64,000 nt of DNA from Welwitschia mirabilis (lineage: Eukaryota; Gnetophyta; Gnetopsida; Welwitschiales). Made by a program: the position numbers and the translations under genes. Location: NCBI GenBank assembly GCA_051453625.1, contig JBOZIK010000001.1:285799017-285863016 (forward strand). Reading direction: 5' to 3'. This document shows positions 37,640 through 48,445 of the stretch, piece by piece (within the stretch, counting starts at the first letter, position 1; the number at the start of each line of letters is the position of its first letter). A model generated the notes under the pieces. The model saw only the letters and a program-made list of their open reading frames with translations, did not search any database and was not told the DNA's origin.

Positions 37640-39411
37640 AAAAGGATGTCATATATCAGATCTTTGCTCTTCGAAGACTAACTATGCCTATTGAAACATG
37701 ACGTTGCAAGTGTACTTATAGTCTTATGAGTTTTAAGTTTGCCAAAGAACTAAAGATGAATATGGAATGCATAGAAACTATTATAAATATCATATGAATC
37801 CAATCACATAAATAAAACCTAAAATAAACTAGAAGAATAAATAAAATATAGTCTTCATGTATGACTCAAAGAAAAAGAATGCTTTTTACTTAACCCTTCC
37901 AATTAAAGAATTCAACTAAATAGTTGGATGAAAAATAGCACAAGAGATATGTAATGTCCTTGTAAAAACATATGAAGGAACCTCCATCATTAAGCAAACA
38001 AAGATCCTTATCTAAAGTAATGAATTCAAAAGCCTAAAGATAACAAATATAGAGAGAATAAATGAGTATTTCATAAGAGTCTATAATATAGTTAATTTCA
38101 TACCTGACATTAGTGAAAATTTTCTAGAGGCTAAGGTAATTTAAAAAGTTGTTAAATCCTTAAATCCATAATACAAGCCTAAACTAATATCCATGGTAGA
38201 ATTAAGAGACATTAATATAATGAAGATTAAGAAATTAAAAAGTGCATGAATGACTTATGAGATGAATTTTATTTAAGATGACACTCTAAAGGAGAAGTTT
38301 ATTACTCTTAAATCTAGTAAAAATTTAAGGTAAGCTTTCAAAAATATAACAAAAGAAGTATCATATAAAGATGACCCTAAAGATGATGTAAAAGAGTAAC
38401 TTGCTCTCATCAAAAGGTAAGTCAAAAGGATTCTTTTACAAAAGAGAAACATAAAGGAGAACTATCAAAAATCATCCAAATTTCAAGTTAGAGGTAATGT
38501 TAAAGTTAAATCTTCTAGTATCTCTTCACTTTATTATAAGCCTAATATTTCTAAGTTAGAATGTTAGGTTAGTAAAGGACACAGATACATAGCCTCAAAA
38601 TGTCCTTTCTCTAATAGATTAAAGGAAAAAACAAAAAAGAAAAAAACCTAAGAAGAAGATATATTTCTTCACAAGATGGGATGAGGAGGAGGATGCAACT
38701 AAAGTAGAGACATTTGATGATGAAAGAGCTTATTCATCTTACATGGTCAGTATGCATATTCAAAAGGACAATGAAGAAGAAAAAGAATAATTTGAATCAA
38801 AATGTAAAGATGAAAAAGGTATGGAACTTCAAGACATGTATGACTTAATTTCTAAAGGGTTCGTTAAGTTGCAAAAGGTACATTCTAAAATGAAAAATTA
38901 CTTCGTTCTTATGAATCAGCATATGAATATGAAAAAAAATTCTTATAATATATTATCATCTAAGAACTTAGCTCTTAAATCTAATATTAGAAAAATAATG
39001 TATGAATTAAGGAATGTTAGATAGGAAGTTATTGATATTAAAAGAATTAATAAGAAGTTTAATTAAGGAAAGGAGACTTTAAATATTATGTTTAAATAAT
39101 GAAAAGATCCAAATGATAAAAGTGGTCTAGGTAACAATGAAGACTCCACTAGTACTTCAGCAACATTATTCAACAAATGGAACTACAAGCAAAGGTATGA
39201 GCATATAGCTTACCCCAATAATATTACTTGTTATTATTACTATAAACATGATTATTACTAGTTCAATTATCCTTTCAAATTCAACACTAGATATTACACT
39301 AGTAATGCCAAAAGGATTAAAAGTATGGTATAAAATTTTATGCAAGCTAAATGAAAGAAAATATGAGTTCTAAAAACAAGACTAGTCTCTTAGCTTAGAC
39401 TATACTATGAG
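37640..39411 (+). pseudogene. gag: gag remnant of copia element D
   Basis: This would form the element capsid. NAFYLTLPIKEFN, then EGTSIIKQTKILI, ERINEYFIRVYNIVNFI, KVVKSLNP.YKPKLISM and MTYEMNF match the copia Gag (UBN2) order. A zinc knuckle follows (EC.VSKGHRYIASKCP, with the second Cys now Ser), then a basic and acidic linker (RWDEEEDATKVE) and a coiled-coil-like frame at 38821-39024 (MELQDMYDLISKGFVKLQKV). A second CYYYYKHDYY...YPF patch at about 39220 resembles the later Cys-His box. Many stops. Interrupted on the right by element B. Confidence 0.8.
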
Positions 39412-39576
39412 TGTTGTGAGCCAAATTGGCCATATTTAACATTATGTTTAGAGTGTTTTTTTAGGTCCTTTTATAGGTTTAGTAGTTAAATTAACTAACT
39501 TTAATGTCAAAAACTAAAGATAAAGAATTAATAATAATTTGGATTAAAATGGAGTAATTATGAATCATTTAAGGAA

Positions 39577-39690
39577 GACATGTGATAGTGACATGTGGCA
39601 ATGATGTGTGGCAGTGACATATGGTGGTGATATCTAGTAGAAACATGTGGTAATAACATGTAATAGTGACATCATGGTGACATTGAAGAC
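39577..39690. repeat. 13-bp U3 minisatellite in B 5' LTR
   Basis: About 8 units of GACATGTGGCAGT, with GATGTGTGG and GACATATGG variants. The 3' LTR has about 12 units, so copy number changed between the two ends. Confidence 0.85.
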
Positions 39691-39777
39691 ACATGATGAT
39701 AGCATCGATTGATATAGGCATCATACTCCAAAGGTCAAGTTTTAAACTGATCATAACAAATTCCACCTAACCAAGAA

Positions 39778-39955
39778 GACATTGCATCAAAACCATATTA
39801 CATCAATAAGACATTACACCAAGAAGACATTACATCAAGAATATGTTACATTAAAAAGACATTACATTAATAATATATTACATAAAGAATATGTTACATT
39901 AAAAAGATGTTACATCAAAAAAAAAACCTTTATACTAAGAAGGTGTTATACCAAC
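39778..39955. repeat. 16-bp U3 minisatellite in B 5' LTR
   Basis: About 11 units of GACATTACACCAAGAA, with GATGTTACA and TATGTTACA variants. The open frame at 39782-40039 is the repeat read as protein and not a gene. Confidence 0.85.
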
Positions 39956-40047
39956 ATGACACATGGAAGAAAATGTTACAAAATTAGTGATATAATTACC
40001 CTTAATCTATTACTACTTATGGATAACTTAAATCATTAATTTAAATC

Positions 40048-40056
40048 TATAAGTAG
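40048..40056 (+). promoter_or_regulatory. TATA box of B 5' LTR
   Basis: TATAAGTAG is followed by CCCCC, matching TATAAATACCC in the 3' LTR. Confidence 0.6.
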
Positions 40057-40679
40057 CCCCCTTATGCTTTCAATAACTTTATATTTTCTGAATTAAAATA
40101 ACTTATAACATTAGAGGATTTTGGATAATAGATTCATCTAAGTTGCATAGAAGGATATTTCTTGGTATTGAATTGTACCTCCTTTATTGATGAACTTTTG
40201 CTTTAAACATGGACATGGAAATTTTGATTAATAAGATATTGATTAAAGTTTTCTTTAAAAATGATTTCTTTTTATCTTATTTATAGTTTGTATTAATTGT
40301 AATTAAGTGATAGTTATTCATGATTGCTATAGATTATAAGGGTTAACTTAAGTAATAATAGATTGGATGCATGATTAAATATTACATTTATATTGTATTG
40401 GTTTCATCTACATCTCTCCTACATTGCATTTCCATATTTTTATTCATCTTGCATTGCTATACATTTTTATTTTCTTAATGAGAAAATAACAAAAAGATCT
40501 TCTCAAAAGTATCTTATAACTTCTTACCTAGAATTCCTCTCTAGAGTATGACATTTGAGATGACTCCTATATGATTTTGTGTTTTGTATGAGTTTTATTC
40601 AAATTTTTAGGTCTTAAAGATAAAGGAATCATTAGAAGAAAATCCTAAATTAATTACACATTTACACATCATAACATTT

Positions 40680-40697
40680 TGGCACTATTGTTGGGGA
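40680..40697 (+). other. primer-binding site, tRNA-Asp type, B
   Basis: TGGCACTATTGTTGGGGA matches the tRNA-Asp complement with five differences, all C-to-T or G-to-A. It sits 3 bp after the LTR. Confidence 0.85.
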
Positions 40698-41690
40698 GGA
40701 ATTCAAAGAAGTTTGGAAGTTGATTTTTACTACTCAAGTTTGAAGAAAATAAATAAAGAAAAATAACAAAAAATTTCTTTCTTCTAGCCGTCTTAGCTTT
40801 CTATCTTCTCTTCTTTTATGTCTTTCTTCTTTGTATCAAGTGACTTCCTTAGTAGTTCCTTGAAGATAAATTCTAAAGAAGGACTTCATCAATAAAAATC
40901 TTAGGGTAGTGCTTAATACTTATAATACTTATTTCTATGATTTTTATTTTTTGCATTTCATTACATTGTAATTTTTATTTTAACCCTTCCTAGAATCTGC
41001 ATTTGGTCTTTTTATTTTCTTTTCTTTACTTTATCTTGTATTTTAATTAGTCTTCTTAGTTTTTTCTTTCTTTAGTTTTTCTTACTTTAGTTTTATTTAC
41101 TTTTTCTTATTGAGTGTTATCCTTTTTAGTTTTGATTTTTGTATAAACTTGGAGGTACTACTATTGCAAAACATTAGAGAAACTCCAATAGAAAAATATT
41201 AGAAAGGAAAAATACTTCTAAAATGAATTGTTCCCATGTAATAGATAGAAATTCTTAGTGATACTAAGTTGGAGTACCTTCCTTTTCTAGAATCGTTTAA
41301 TCTTCTACCAAAATATTACCTAGGGCTATTTAATAATATTCATCTTCACTTGGTAAAAGATAAGAAATTAGATGCTCTTTTCTAGTTTTAATCTTTACTT
41401 TTATTTTCGGTAATCTGAGTAATCATCATATTTACCTATTTTCTCTTTCTTTTTCTTACAGTTTCATATGGATAATGGTAAAGTAATCCTATGAGAAATA
41501 TTTACTAAAAGAAAGAGAAACTCATATTTTAATAATAAGAGAAAGACATTACATAAAATCTTTAAAGAAATAAGAAGAGAGTTGCTATTGAAAAATGATG
41601 TTAAAACTTTAAGTTTGGCTTCTTTCTCTTTCAACCTCTCTTTTTTTTTCTTTCTTCTTTTTAGCATTTATGGAGTAATACAAATGATTA
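40698..41690 (+). other. B leader, no gene seen
   Basis: T-rich leader between primer site and ORF. A minus-strand frame at 41464-41667 is a Lys-rich low-complexity shadow. Confidence 0.5.
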
Positions 41691-43030
41691 CTTTGAATAT
41701 TTTTAGAACTTCTACCTCATTTAGAAAGGCATTCTATAAACAATTTGATACATGTTAGTCTCATTCCATAGAGGAAAATCAAGAAGAAATAGATTTCTTA
41801 TATCCATCAAGTTCTTTCAATAATCTAATCAACCAAGATTATTCACTTTATGGTTTAATAGAACAACTTAAAAAAATGAAAGATACTATGAACAAAAACA
41901 TTAAAAATAAAAATAATAATATTGTAAATCTTAAAGGATTACTTTAACAAATAATGTTAAAAAATAAAATATCTTAAGATTCTCTTGCAACAAAACATTC
42001 TCAAGCCTTTGCCACAATCTACTAATTTACAACTTGAGAATGAGGAGGAGAACATCAAAACTTCTTCACATGGTAATGACTTCTATTTTGATGATGAACT
42101 TTTAAATGACCAATGTCCAATAGAAGAAAGCCAAAGTAAGGATAGGTAAGACTCAACTTAATAAATACATAAGAATGATAAAGATGTTATAAAGATATTA
42201 GATTATATTCCAAATATTCACTTGCTATTAGGAAATCGATGTAAAATAAAAGAATTGATAATAAAAAAATCTAAAAATTTTCAAACCTATGATGAACATA
42301 GTAATCACGTTTATATTTGTAAGCTTCTTAAGAAATCCAATAAATTAGAAAATGATAGTAATATTTAATAAAACAATAATGAGTATATTGAAGAATAGGA
42401 AGACATAGTTGAAGATATTGATGAAGAAAGTAAAAAAAAAAATTCAATAAAGTAACAACAAAAATAATAATGAGAATAAAAGAAATAATGAAAAACCCAT
42501 AGAAATTTAGCTAAACTTAATGCAAGAAAGACTTATTATTTCCAATGCAATAATTCAACCTCAAGAGTCTACTCATGTTTTTGCATCCCTTTTAGTTGTT
42601 CTTTTATGTATAACTTAAACTAACATCCTTCCCTCTTATACTAAGTCCACTTTACTATATGCCTTTAATGAAATTTTTTTGCAAAAGTATGACTGAGAAT
42701 ATCTTGGAAATCTAAGTTGGAAAAATCCTTATCTTCTTGATGATAATCCATGCTTAAAGTTAAATCCTAAGAAACTTCTTAAATATGTTAAACCTATTCT
42801 AATCAGTTATCGTAAAATGCTTTTTCAAAATTCTTGAATCCATAATAGTTCCATTGGTATCTTACATTTTCAATACCAATCTTTGAATGAAATCTATGTT
42901 TCAAACTCTTTAAATCATGAGTTTGATAAGAGATTATTTTTCCATGAAATATATGAACTTTTTATCTCTTATATTACTAATGATTTTCATAGATTTAAAG
43001 TATTATTTATTCATGTTATTTATTACTAGT
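41691..43030 (+). pseudogene. gag C-terminal patch plus orphan ORF of element B
   Basis: At about 41860-42000, EQLKKMKDTMNKNI and NNNIVNLKGLL.QIMLKNK are collinear with A2 Gag ELKRIQENINKTLESQ and NLENLISTL.QIMLEDQ, so this end comes from the same Gag. From about 42530 comes a stretch I do not recognise: TKSTLLYAFNEIFLQKYD, LSWKNPYLLDDNPCLK, LLKYVKPILISYRKMLFQN, IGILHFQYQSLNEIY, HEFDKRLFFHEIYELF. It reads with few stops, mostly in one frame, for about 165 codons. It has no RT, integrase or protease motif. Function unknown. Confidence 0.55.
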
Positions 43031-44288
43031 TAATTCTCTAAAAAAAAATGCATACATACACTTTATAATCTATCAATTAGTTTTTATATGGTTTGTTCCT
43101 TACTTTTCTAAAAAATTACAATGCAATAACTATATTGAAATATCTATCTTTTTGGCATAGGAATAAATGTAAAGTAAAAGAAATACATTCTACAAGTAGT
43201 AATTAATTCGGTAGAGCCTCTTTCCTTGAAGAGACATCCACCACTTACCCTTATGTAAATGTGATTATTCAAATTGTTTCTCTTTTTCAATGTCTGTTAA
43301 CTTGATTTTACTTTCATTTTTCATCATATACTATGTTTAATAATTTCAATCTTTTGTAATTTAGTGATGCTAAATTCATTTCAACTAATTAAAATGCATT
43401 CAAAAACCTATGAACTCTCATTCTAGAAGAATAAAATGTGCTTAATTAAGTTGTTCATATTTTATGCCTTATCTCTTCATCAACTTTATTTTTTAAGGAT
43501 ATAAATTATTAATACTTTGATAATGTTTGGAATTATAGCTATGATATGTTAATCTTAAGTAGTATATTGTTATCATTTATGATAATCAAATAGAACTATG
43601 ATGTTTTATTGTTTAAGAATCATGTATCTTTAATTAAGAATGAGAGACTATTAGTAAGTGATCAACTTCAAGTAGGATGTATTCTATGCAATCTATTTAT
43701 TTCTAATCATTAAGCTAGCTAATTTCAAAATTTTTAATCATACTTTTTCTATTTATCATAGGACCAAAGCATTAGAGAAATAAATTTAGTATTTTAAAAA
43801 ATATTTATATTTACTTTTATTTCAAATAAAGTATCATGTTTTGAGAGATGAAGATTTGGGATCTAAGTACTTTAATGTTTGTTTTCATAATGCCTTAACT
43901 TACTTAGGGTTATTTTCCTTTTTTATTTTATGTCTCCTAAAATTTTTAACTTGTTTCTTATGATTATCACATGTAAACTTATTTAAAATTTGGGATAAAT
44001 TTATTTATTTCATGGGGGTAAAATCTTTAGAATCGTAAAAAATTAGTTTTAGAATAAATTTGTTGATTAAAAATGTGTTTTTTATATAATTAAAACCATT
44101 ATTCTAAATTTAATGCATATATTTCTCATGATGTTTAATTATTACATCTTTTTCATACGCTAAAATAAGATGCATTAAATATTCACCAGTTTAAGATCTT
44201 TTAGAATTAAGTGTTATATTTGATTCCTTTTTCAAATTAACTTGCTTCTCTTCTTTTCTACTTTCTTTGTTAGGGACAGATGGATGCT
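43031..44288. other. B interior after ORF, no gene seen
   Basis: AT-rich spacer leading to the polypurine tract. No coding remnant was recognised. Confidence 0.5.
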
Positions 44289-44301
44289 TAAAGGGGAGTA
44301 G
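44289..44301 (+). other. polypurine tract of B
   Basis: TAAAGGGGAGTAG lies directly before the TGTTGTGAG start of the 3' LTR, the expected priming site for plus-strand DNA. Confidence 0.8.
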
Positions 44302-44467
44302 TGTTGTGAGCCAAATTGGCCATATTTAGCATCATTTCTAGAGTGTATTTTCAAGTCCTTTTCATATGTTTAATACTAAAATTTATCACTTTTAATGTTA
44401 AAGACCAAATATAAAGAACTAATAATAAATTAGATTAAAACAAAGTAATTATGGAGCATTTGAGAAA

Positions 44468-44620
44468 GATATGTGGTAGTAACATGTGGTAATGATGTAT
44501 GGTCATAACATGTGGACATGTGATAGTAACATATGGTAGTGACATGTGGTAATGATACATGATAGTGATATGTGGTAATGACATGTGATAATAACATACG
44601 GAAGTAACATGATGGTGATG
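44468..44620. repeat. 13-bp U3 minisatellite in B 3' LTR
   Basis: About 12 units of GACATGTGGTAAT type, against about 8 in the 5' LTR. A minus-strand frame at 44430-44630 is this repeat translated. Confidence 0.85.
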
Positions 44621-44715
44621 TTAAAGGCACATGATAATAACATTAGTTAGTAAAGGAATTATAATCCAAAGACCAAGTGTTTTATTTATTATGACAAATT
44701 CCACCTAATCAAAAA

Positions 44716-44850
44716 GACATTACATTAAGAGATGTTGTATTAAAAACATGTTACATTAAGAAGATGTTAGATAAAGAAAATACTACATCAAAAATACATT
44801 ATACTAAGAAATACGTTACACCAAGAAGACATTATATTAAGAAGATACAT
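44716..44850. repeat. 16-bp U3 minisatellite in B 3' LTR
   Basis: About 8 units of GACATTACATTAAGA type, adjacent to the 13-bp array as in the 5' LTR. Confidence 0.8.
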
Positions 44851-44933
44851 GGGAGATGATGTAACATAATTAGTAAAATGATTACTTTTAATTTGTTACT
44901 ACTTCTTAAGTACTTAAAACATGAATTTAAACC

Positions 44934-44942
44934 TATAAATAC
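44934..44942 (+). promoter_or_regulatory. TATA box of B 3' LTR
   Basis: TATAAATAC in the position equivalent to 40048. Confidence 0.55.
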
Positions 44943-45562
44943 CCATCTTAGGTTTCTGATATGTTTATTTTTTATGCATTAAAATCACTTGTGGCAGTGG
45001 AGAATTTAAGGCAAGGAATCCATCTTAGTTGTAGGGAAGAGTATTTCTTGGTTTTAGGCTATGTCTTCTTTATTGTAAAGCTTTTGCTTTATATGTGGAT
45101 GTAAACATTTTGATTAATATGATATTGATTGAAGTGTTATTTCAAATTGATTTTTTCTTATTTTTGTTATAATTTATATTAATTATAATTAAGTGATAGT
45201 TATTCATGATTGATATAGATTATAAGGACCAATATAAGTAATAGTAGATTAGTTAAATGGTTAAATATTACACTTAGGTTGCATTCATTTCATTTGCATC
45301 TCTCTTGTATTTTATTTTCATCTTTGCATTCATATTACATTGCTATTCACTTTTCTTTTCTTAATCAGAAAATAACAAAAGGTTCTTTCCAAATTAATGT
45401 TTTAACCTCTTGCTTAGAATTCCTCTCTAGAGTATAACATTCAGGTTGACTTCTATATGCTAGTATCTTTTGAATGAGTTTTAGTAAAATTTATAGGTAT
45501 CAAGTTTAAAGAATTAATCAGAATAAAGCACTATATTAATTACACATTTGTAGATCACAACA

Positions 45563-47032
45563 ATAAATAGTAAGAAACATGTCTAATATGTTAACAATGA
45601 ATGTTTAAGACACATGACTAGAGACAAGTCTAGCCTTACCACCTTGGTTGAGTAAGACAAAGGAATGATTACCTTTATCAATAATATAGAGGCTCTTATT
45701 AGAGGTTTCAAAACCATTAAAAGAGGTAATTTGCTTGAGGTAAAATATGTTTTTTTATGTAGAAGGATTACAACATAATATTCTTAGCGTTAATTAGTTA
45801 TGTAATGTAATCTTTTCTATAGATTTTACTAAAGATAAGTACATCATCAAAGAGCACAAATTTAACAAAGTGTTATTTGATAAAACTAGAAAATATTATG
45901 TTTACATCACTGCTTTATGAAATATTTCTAATAATGGAATCAAGATTCCATTAAGAACTATAGGAAAAATAAAGTTATTGCACAAGAAACTTAGGCCTGT
46001 AAACAAGGACTTGCTAAAGACTTTATCACCAAAAGATATGGTAAGAGGTCTTTTCAAGTTGTAAATATTTAATGATTAGGTTTGTAAGGCATTCTCAAAA
46101 AGAAAGAAAAAAGGATCAAGATTTAATGGACAAAACTCTATTACCATTATATACCCTTTAAATCTTCTACATCTTGATATTGTTGGTTCTTCCCCTCCTA
46201 AAAGTCTTGGTAAGGAAAAATATTACCTAACTATTGTTAATTATTATACTTATTTCACATGGGTAGTCTTTCTTACACAGAAGGATAAGGAATTTGATAG
46301 TTTTTATAATCTATGCATTTGGTTATAGAAGTAAAAGAAATACAAGATTAAGACATAAAGAATTGATAATGGCATTGAATTTAAGAATGTAAGGTTTAAG
46401 GACTTTCATGAATAGTTTAGTATCCTTCATTAATTCTCTACACCAAGAAATCCATAGAAAAATGTATTTCTTATAAACAAAAATAGGGTTCTAAATGAAA
46501 TGGAAAGAACAATAATGCACACTCAATAGATTCCATATCATTTTTGGGTGGAAACCATTAACACTACACATCATGTTTTCAACTGAGATTTAGTAAGATG
46601 CTTTACTTCTAAATATCATATGAATTATACTTTGATAAGAAACCCTTGGTAAGTTATTTTCATGTATTTGATTTAAAATGTTTAATTTTAAATAAAAAGA
46701 TAAACTAAAAGGATTTGATTCCAATCTTCATAGTGATATTTTTATGGATTACTCCATGGTTAGTAAAGCCTACTAAGTATTTAACAATAGAACTCATGTA
46801 ATAGATGAAACTATTAATTTTAAAATAGATGGTGCTAACTTATGTTTTATTTGTGTTCAAGATGAATATGTTCTCATATAGCATGAACCATCCTTTTATA
46901 ACCCTCAAGCACAATTAGATAGTAAGGGAGAGAAGGAAAAAGAAATAGAGAAAGAAACCTCTTCAAACATGATTAAACCAAAAATAAGTTATTATATAAG
47001 TAAAATCATTAATAGTCTATATGATAATATTC
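45563..47032 (+). pseudogene. protease-integrase remnant of D, before gap
   Basis: D coding resumes after B. NNECLRHMTRDKSSL corresponds to the copia protease motif DSGCSRHMTGDKS, with the DSG triad now NNE (45593-45601), three G-to-A changes. Next come GNLLEVKYV, then GKIKLLHKKL (pre-integrase), LLHLDIVGSSPPKSLGKEKY (family LLHMDLFGP...SLGGKRY), YTYFTWVVFLTQKD, IDNGIEFKNVRF (the second catalytic Asp region of the DDE core) and FSTPRNP. The C-terminal part, 46353-47032, is about 80% similar to the segment restarting after the next gap. Confidence 0.8.
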
Positions 47033-47132
47033 NNNNNNNNNNNNNNNNNNNNNNNNNNNNNNNNNNNNNNNNNNNNNNNNNNNNNNNNNNNNNNNNNNNN
47101 NNNNNNNNNNNNNNNNNNNNNNNNNNNNNNNN
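47033..47132. other. assembly gap (100 N) between two diverged integrase copies
   Basis: Sequence after the gap restarts at the equivalent of 46353, so the same coding stretch is present twice. Confidence 1.
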
Positions 47133-48345
47133 ACATAAAGAATTGATAATGGCATTGAATTTAAGAATGTAAGGTTTAGAGACTTTTATGAATAGTTTAG
47201 TATTCCTCACTAGTTCTCAACACCAAGAAACTCCACAATAGAATGGAGTTGCTAAAATAAAGAATAAGGTTCTAAATGAAGTTGTAACAATTATGATGTA
47301 TAATCAATAGGTTCCACATCATTTTTGAATGGAATTCATTAATACTACATGTTATGTTTCCAATCAAGTTTTAATAAGATGCTTCAATTCCAAAACCTCA
47401 TATGAACTATGGTCTACTAATAAACCCCTAATAAGTTATTTTTATATATTTAATTCAAAATGTATTATTTTAAATAAAAAGGATAAGCTAAGAAAATTTG
47501 ATTCCAAAGTTGAAAATGATATTTTTTAAGATTACTCCATAGCCAATAAATTCTACTAAGCATTCAAAAATATAACTAATATAGTAGAAAAAATTATTAA
47601 TGTTAAAATAGATGATAATAACTAAACTTTTATTTGTGTGTAGGATGAATATGTCTTCATATAATTTAAACAACCTTATAACAACCCTTAATCATAATCA
47701 GATAATGAGAAGAGAATGAAGAAGAAATAGAAAAAGAAACCTCTTCAAACATGATCAAGCTAAAAGGAGGTCATTCTATAAGTAACATCATTAGTAGTCT
47801 ATATGATAGTATTTAAAATATAAGTTATGCTAAGGAATTCTATAGATTTATAGATACGTCTCTTAAGTAGAACCTAAAAGACTCAGTTTAGTAGAAAGTG
47901 ATGAAAATTGGAAGAAAAAAGGTCTTAATCGGTTTAAAAGATGTAATGTTTGAGAACTTACCTCAAGATCATCTAACAGACTTGTCATTGGCATAAAATA
48001 GATCTTTAGAAACAAAATAGAGGAAAATGATAATGTTATTAGAAACAAAGCAAGGTTAATAGCTAAAGGGTACAATCAATAAGAAGGCATAGACTTTGAA
48101 GGAACCTTTACACCAATAGCATATATGAAGTCTATAAGAGTGATCTTAGCCTTTACATGTATCAAATAATTTAGACTCTATTAGATGAACATTAAAAGTG
48201 CCTTTCTAAATGAAGTACTTTAAAAGCCAATATATGTTGAGCAACTTGATGGCTTTACTAACTACGACAAATCAGATTATGTTTACAAACTAAAAAAGGC
48301 ACCTTATGGCCTCAAGTAAGAGTCCAAAGCTTGCTATAGGAAACT
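47133..48345 (+). pseudogene. integrase C-terminal and RT N-terminal remnant of D (second copy)
   Basis: IDNGIEFKNVRFRDFYE is followed by FINTTCYVSNQVLIRCFNSK and TSYELWSTNKPLISYFYIFN (47329-47529), then LNKKDKLRKFDSKVENDIF. These match the copia integrase tail (NTACYVLNRV, TPYELWKGRKP, KCFILN.KD.LGKFD). RT starts at about 48050: RLIAKGYNQ.EGIDFEGTFT, LY.MNIKSAFLNEVL, YVEQLDGF and YVYKLKKAPYGLK, with the Asp of MDVKSAFL now Asn. Ends at another gap. Minus-strand frames here are shadows. Confidence 0.85.
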
Positions 48346-48445
48346 NNNNNNNNNNNNNNNNNNNNNNNNNNNNNNNNNNNNNNNNNNNNNNNNNNNNNNN
48401 NNNNNNNNNNNNNNNNNNNNNNNNNNNNNNNNNNNNNNNNNNNNN
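48346..48445. other. assembly gap (100 N) flanked by a 60-bp overlap
   Basis: The 60 bp ending at 48345 (from ACAAACTAAAAAAGGCACC) are repeated from 48446 with one difference. This looks like two contig ends that overlap but were not merged. Confidence 1.

Larger units (their letters stand above)
39412..40676 (+). repeat. 5' LTR of B
   Basis: It begins TGTTGTGAGCCAAATTGGCC and ends CATAACA. U3 contains two adjacent minisatellites (13-bp and 16-bp units). Confidence 0.9.
39412..45562 (+). mobile_element. non-autonomous Athila-related LTR retrotransposon B, nested in D
   Basis: LTRs of 1265 and 1261 bp flank a 3.6-kb interior with a tRNA-Asp primer site and a clear polypurine tract. Flanks are ATGAG on the left (39407-39411) and ATAAA on the right (45563-45567), a 5-bp target duplication differing by two G-to-A changes. 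LTR ends and primer match family A, but pol is absent. A short C-terminal gag patch and an orphan ORF remain. Confidence 0.85.
44302..45562 (+). repeat. 3' LTR of B
   Basis: Collinear with 39412-40676, including TGTTGTGAGCCAAATTGGCC and the terminal CACAACA. No primer site follows; D coding sequence resumes. Confidence 0.9.

Noticed and set aside
39569-40039. Two open frames with HHVT/Y-rich and HYIKK-rich repeats
   Set aside because: They are translations of the U3 minisatellites of element B; the same artefact appears at 44430-44630 in the other LTR.
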